From NCBI RefSeq assembly GCF_003172915.1, contig NZ_QGKU01000041.1, positions 1-46,946 of the forward strand: a stretch of DNA of 46,946 nucleotides, written 5' to 3'. This DNA comes from Meridianimarinicoccus roseus. Its GTDB lineage: Bacteria; Pseudomonadota; Alphaproteobacteria; Rhodobacterales; Rhodobacteraceae. The position numbers were made by a program, and so were the translations under genes. This document shows positions 43,881 through 46,946 of this stretch, piece by piece (positions within the stretch are counted from its first letter, which is position 1; each line of letters opens with the position of its first letter). The notes beneath the pieces are model-generated. The model was not told the origin of the DNA, did not search any database, and saw only the letters and a program-made list of their open reading frames with translations.

Positions 43881-45518
43881 ATGGCACAGAAAATTCTGGT
43901 CCTCGGCGGCGGCTTCGCCGGGATGTACGCGGCCAATCAGGTGAAACGCAGACTCGGCGCAAAGGCCGATGTTGAGGTCATTAGCCGCGACAACTACTTC
44001 GTCTTCCAGCCCCTCCTGCCGGAAGTCGCGGCCGGCTCCATCGCCCCGCTGCACGCTGTCTCACCACTGCGGGAACTTCTGAGGGGCGTATTCGTCCGCA
44101 AGGCCCGCGTCGAAAGCGTCGATTTCGAGCGAAAGATCGTGACAGTCTTCCAGGGCGTGCAGCGCCGTCCGACCGAAGTGCCCTATGATCACCTTGTAGT
44201 CGCACTCGGGCAGGAGGTCGATCTCAGCCGGATGCCGGGCCTGACAGACCACGCGCTGACCATGAAGACGCTCGAGGATGCACGCCGCTTGCGGGCGCAT
44301 GTTATCGAACGGCTCGAACATGCCGAGATCACGCAATTGCCGGACGTGAAACGCGGCGCGCTGACATTCACCGTGATCGGCGGCGGCTTCTCGGGGATCG
44401 AAACCGTTGGCGAGATGAAGGAACTGATCGACCGCTCGCTGCGCTTCTATCCCAATGTCGACCCCGGCGAAGTGCGCGTCGTGGTGCTGGAATTCGCGCA
44501 CCGCATTTTGGGCGAGATGCCTGAAAAGCTGGCAGACTATGCCCATAGGACGCTCGCTCGGCGCGGGATCGAGATCCAGACCGGGGTCGGCGTGGCATCC
44601 GCGACCGGAACGCAGCTTGTTACGACCGCAGGAGAAGTGATCGACACCCGCACTATCGTCGCGACGATTGGCAATGCGCCATCGCCGATCGTTCTGCGGC
44701 TCGACCTTCCGATCGAGAAGGGCAAGATCGCCGTGGACAGGACGATGCGTGTGACGGGCCGCGACGATGTCTGGTCGCTGGGCGATTGCGCGATGATCCC
44801 CATGAAGGACAACGCCAGTGCACGCGGAGATTTCGCGCCGCCGACCGCGCAGTTCGCCGTCCGCGAGGCCCGGCAGGTGGCGGAGAACATCGCGGCGTCG
44901 CTGGAGGGAAAGCCGCTGTCGCCGTTCGTCTATGCCTCGCAGGGGGCGCTTGCCTCGCTCGGCGCACGGCGCGGCGTGGCCGAAGTGCGTGGAATGCAGT
45001 TCACGGGCTTCTCTGCGTGGCTCCTGTGGCGGATGTACTACCTGGCCTTCCTGCCGGGCATCGCCACGCGCGCGCGCGTCCTGATAAACTGGATTCTCGA
45101 CGGACTCAGCCCGCGCAGCGTGGTGCACCTGCGGGCCGAGACTCCGCGCGACATCCGCCATCACCAGTACCGCGCGGGCGACAGGGTCTACGAGCGCGGC
45201 AATCGCGCCGACGGGGTCTACACGGTGATCGAAGGCGCACTCGAGGTGCGCCGCATGAACAAGGACGGCACCGAAACGACCCGGAACATCGGGCCGGGCG
45301 ATCACTTTGGCGAGCGGATCCTCTTCGGCGAGACCCGGCGCGGCGCAACGGTCCGCGCGCTGGAAGACAGCAGGGTCATGGTGATCCACGAAGAAGCTTT
45401 CCTGAACCTGGCCGAGGGCTTCGCGCCGCTGCAATCCTATTTCAGCGACTACCTGCGCGAAACGCACGGCCTCGATTGGACCCCGTCCCGGCCCGGCCGC
45501 AAAAACGCTGCCCAATAG
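43881..45518 (+). CDS. type II NADH dehydrogenase with C-terminal cyclic-nucleotide-binding domain
   Basis: This 545-residue protein begins with the FAD motif VLGGGFAGMYAAN (8-18) and has a second nucleotide motif TVIGGGFSGIETVGEM near 158. VWSLGDCAMIP near 297 is the C-terminal FAD-contact motif. A hydrophobic/amphipathic stretch near 380-412 (WLLWRMYYLAFLPGI) fits membrane attachment. The core matches NDH-2, which passes electrons from NADH to quinone without pumping protons. From about 427 it continues into a Crp-type cNMP fold: YRAGDRVYERGNRADGVYTV, GDHFGERILFGETRRGATV with the phosphate-binding Gly-Glu and Arg kept. Activity may be regulated by cAMP or another ligand. ATG 43881 has GGGGG upstream; ATG 43848 is possible. 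Confidence 0.88.
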   Translation: MAQKILVLGGGFAGMYAANQVKRRLGAKADVEVISRDNYFVFQPLLPEVAAGSIAPLHAVSPLRELLRGVFVRKARVESVDFERKIVTVFQGVQRRPTEVPYDHLVVALGQEVDLSRMPGLTDHALTMKTLEDARRLRAHVIERLEHAEITQLPDVKRGALTFTVIGGGFSGIETVGEMKELIDRSLRFYPNVDPGEVRVVVLEFAHRILGEMPEKLADYAHRTLARRGIEIQTGVGVASATGTQLVTTAGEVIDTRTIVATIGNAPSPIVLRLDLPIEKGKIAVDRTMRVTGRDDVWSLGDCAMIPMKDNASARGDFAPPTAQFAVREARQVAENIAASLEGKPLSPFVYASQGALASLGARRGVAEVRGMQFTGFSAWLLWRMYYLAFLPGIATRARVLINWILDGLSPRSVVHLRAETPRDIRHHQYRAGDRVYERGNRADGVYTVIEGALEVRRMNKDGTETTRNIGPGDHFGERILFGETRRGATVRALEDSRVMVIHEEAFLNLAEGFAPLQSYFSDYLRETHGLDWTPSRPGRKNAAQ

Positions 45519-45576
45519 CCGCGCAGCACGTCCGCGTAAAGGTGCCGGGCGGCCCCAACGGGTCGGCCAACGAATT

Positions 45577-45660
45577 GCTCTGATCCGCAGAAAAACGTTT
45601 GAAGCTGGCGTTTTCCGCCAAGTTGCCCAGACTGGGAGAAGAGCGGAATCGCATGACGGT
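45577..45660 (+). repeat. remnant of an IS related to the adjacent element
   Basis: From 45597 about 50 bases match, at roughly 40 of 51 positions, the terminal and orfA-leader region of the neighbouring IS (minus strand, about 46927 down to 46877), including GTTTGAAGCTGG and GAGCGGA. The old orfA start would be the ATG at 45653, but the frame is lost within a few codons. It is a broken older copy in opposite orientation. Confidence 0.6.
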
Positions 45661-45766
45661 ATCTGACCTGCCCCCTTCCGGTTCCTCATTCACAATGAGA
45701 GTCTACAGGTGGGATTGCACTGCTCCCCGACCTTGGACCGCCGGAAGCTGGATTTTTCCGGCTGTC

Positions 45767-46579
45767 TCACGATGACGGGCTGGTGACGCCATCGGGATAA
45801 TGCATGGCCATCGGGATGTTGTATCCGATCGCGCTGTGAGGTCGGTCTTCGTTGTAGTGTCTACGCCAATCTTCCAGCTTTTCGCGGGCGTCGGCAAGGC
45901 TCATGAACCAGTGCGCGTTCAGGCATTCCGCGCGGAGCTTCGAATTGAACGCCTCGATGAACCCGTTGTCGGTCGGTTTTCCCGGTCGCGAGAAGTCCAA
46001 CGTGACGTCGTTGGCATAGGCCCAGAGGTCGAGGTCACGGGAGATGAACTCGCTGCCATTATCGACCCGAATGGTCTTCGGGTAGCCGATCTTGGCGCAG
46101 ACCTTCTCCAGTGTTTGCACGACGTCTTCGCCGCGGTAGGCGAAGCGGGCATCAGCCGCTGGACAGAGCCGGGAATGGGTGTCCACCACGGTCAGGATGC
46201 GGAGCTTCTTGCCCATGGCGAGTTGGTCGTGAACGAAGTCCATCGCCCAGACATCGTTCGGGCCGACCGCTTCCTGGCGGTCCTCGCGCAGCTTCGCTTT
46301 CACCCGGCGTTTCGGGTGCTTGTTCCGCAGCTGAAGCCCCAATTCGTTGTAAATCCTGCGCGTCTTCTTCATGTTGATGATCCAACCTTCTCGCCGAAGC
46401 AAGACATGCACACGGCGATAGCCATACCGCACACGCGTCTCGCAGATCTCCCTGATCCGCCTTTCGACGGCAGCCTGATGCGTCCGCCGGGACTTGTAGT
46501 GGTAGCTGGACGTGTCAAGGCAGATGGCCCCACAGGCCTTCCGGATCGACACGCCCCAGTCGACGCACATCCCGGTCAC
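45767..46579 (-). CDS. IS3-family transposase OrfB (DDE integrase domain)
   Basis: The 270-residue frame has an HTH_21-type region (RIREICETRVRYGYRRVHVL) and an integrase core with the DDE residues in VWAMDFVHD, IRVDNGSEFIS and GFIEAFNSKLRAECLN, ending with HYNEDRPHSAIGY. The coding sense continues upstream of the first ATG (PGRLREIVTG) in the -1 frame relative to orfA, so OrfB is probably made as an OrfAB frameshift product. It cuts and joins DNA ends during transposition. It looks intact. Confidence 0.92.
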   Translation of the reverse strand: MTGMCVDWGVSIRKACGAICLDTSSYHYKSRRTHQAAVERRIREICETRVRYGYRRVHVLLRREGWIINMKKTRRIYNELGLQLRNKHPKRRVKAKLREDRQEAVGPNDVWAMDFVHDQLAMGKKLRILTVVDTHSRLCPAADARFAYRGEDVVQTLEKVCAKIGYPKTIRVDNGSEFISRDLDLWAYANDVTLDFSRPGKPTDNGFIEAFNSKLRAECLNAHWFMSLADAREKLEDWRRHYNEDRPHSAIGYNIPMAMHYPDGVTSPSS

Positions 46580-46602
46580 GATCTCTCGCAGACGCCCAGG
46601 CT

Positions 46603-46869
46603 TCAGAGCTTTCGGCGGATCACGTCCTGCAACATCTCCCGATCGAGGGTCAGATCGGCGACGATCTTCTTCAGCCGTGTGTTCTCGTCCTCAAGCGCCT
46701 TCAGCCGGCGCATCTCGTCTGGCAGCAACCCGCCATATTTCTTCTTCCAATTGAAATAGGTCGCCTGGCTGATCCCCGCCTTGCGACAGATCTCCGCGAC
46801 CGGCGTTCCCTGCTCCCCCTGCTTCAGGATGAACGCCTTCTGCGCCTCCGTGAACTTCGATGCCTTCAT
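46603..46869 (-). CDS. IS3-family transposase OrfA (helix-turn-helix)
   Basis: The 88-residue protein has KFTEAQKAFILKQGEQG and an HTH (VAEICRKAGISQATYFNWKK, residues about 22-41), followed by a leucine-zipper-like coiled coil (MRRLKALEDENTRLKKIVAD). It binds the IS ends. ATG 46869 is chosen because GAGAGGAGCGG precedes it and family similarity starts there; an in-frame start at 46923 lies in the terminal repeat. Confidence 0.9.
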   Translation of the reverse strand: MKASKFTEAQKAFILKQGEQGTPVAEICRKAGISQATYFNWKKKYGGLLPDEMRRLKALEDENTRLKKIVADLTLDREMLQDVIRRKL

Positions 46870-46946
46870 GCGTTTCCGCTCCTCTCCCAGCCAGGAAAGA
46901 TTAGCCGAAAACTCCAGCTTCAAACGGTCCAGTTTTCAGGGGGCAG

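Larger units (their letters stand above)
45721..46946 (-). mobile_element. IS3-family insertion sequence, cut by the window end
   Basis: The element holds overlapping-type orfA and orfB on the minus strand. Reading inward, the left end (TGCTCCCCGACCTTGGACCG from 45721) and the right end (TGCCCCCTGAAAACTGGACC from 46945) align as imperfect terminal inverted repeats. The similarity continues for about 40 bases through GAAGCTGGA and TTTTC. The right flank is outside, so the target duplication cannot be checked; the left boundary is accurate to a few bases only. Confidence 0.7.

Noticed and set aside
45664-45685. TGACCTGCCCCCTTCC as left end of the IS
   Set aside because: It shares only CTGCCCCCT with the right end, whereas the sequence from 45721 aligns with the right end over about 40 bases.
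44061-45689. Minus-strand open frame of about 540 codons opposite the NADH dehydrogenase
   Set aside because: Low-complexity composition and no motifs; the plus strand encodes both FAD and cNMP signatures.

Overview
The window is GC-rich, tightly packed bacterial DNA. Start-stop overlaps (ATGA, GTGA, TGATG) link most genes. The family mix suggests an alphaproteobacterium, probably of the Rhodobacteraceae: ChvE/GbpR-type sugar uptake, oxidative arabinose catabolism, several RbsABC-like importers and LacI/SorC/LysR regulators. That assignment is an inference from gene content, not from a marker gene. No rRNA, tRNA or CRISPR array was seen. The region reads as an accessory catabolic island: five ABC importers sit within about 43 kb, each with its own regulator and enzymes.

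Region 1 (1-5785) is a LacI-controlled operon on the minus strand (LacI, sugar-binding protein, half-size ATPase, permease, BtpA/SgcQ-like protein and the start of a further gene). A PfkB sugar kinase is divergent from it. A perfect GTTTA-G-TAAAC palindrome lies in the shared promoter.

Region 2 (5800-21946) is the most unusual part. It combines (i) an importer with two permeases and one half-size ATPase, a PF07090-type glutamine-amidotransferase-like protein and an M20 amidohydrolase; (ii) a regulator made of a LacI helix-turn-helix fused to a PfkB kinase domain; (iii) a three-polypeptide nitrile hydratase/thiocyanate hydrolase-like enzyme; (iv) a complete peptide-type (Dpp-like) importer; and (v) AtzG-AtzE-AtzH-like proteins. 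A GTTTCAA-containing operator occurs in front of all three transcription blocks: a perfect 16-bp palindrome at 16013 and an identical 14-mer at 11771 and 18134. The simplest reading is one regulon for importing a nitrogenous, possibly cyano-containing, compound, hydrating it to an amide and hydrolysing the amide. The fusion protein may sense a sugar-like or nucleoside-like ligand.

Region 3 (22078-32201) is a GbpR-like LysR gene divergent from a ChvE-MmsA-MmsB importer. The importer is followed by arabinonate-type dehydratase, aldose 1-dehydrogenase, KDA dehydratase and alpha-ketoglutarate semialdehyde dehydrogenase. Together these give non-phosphorylative L-arabinose (or similar aldose) oxidation to 2-oxoglutarate. 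No lactonase is visible.

Region 4 (32202-34156) is a gene graveyard. It holds a decayed gentisate 1,2-dioxygenase on the minus strand and a divergent, decayed MarR regulator. About 300 bases after that have no recognisable content.

Region 5 (34157-43752) is a SorC-regulated cluster: two short-chain dehydrogenases, a glycerol-kinase-like FGGY kinase, a transketolase split into two subunits, and a fourth sugar importer. It fits polyol or ketose use: import, oxidation, phosphorylation, transketolase cleavage.

Region 6 (43753-46946) holds a type II NADH dehydrogenase with a C-terminal cyclic-nucleotide-binding domain. A remnant of an IS follows, then a related IS3-family element that runs to the window edge.
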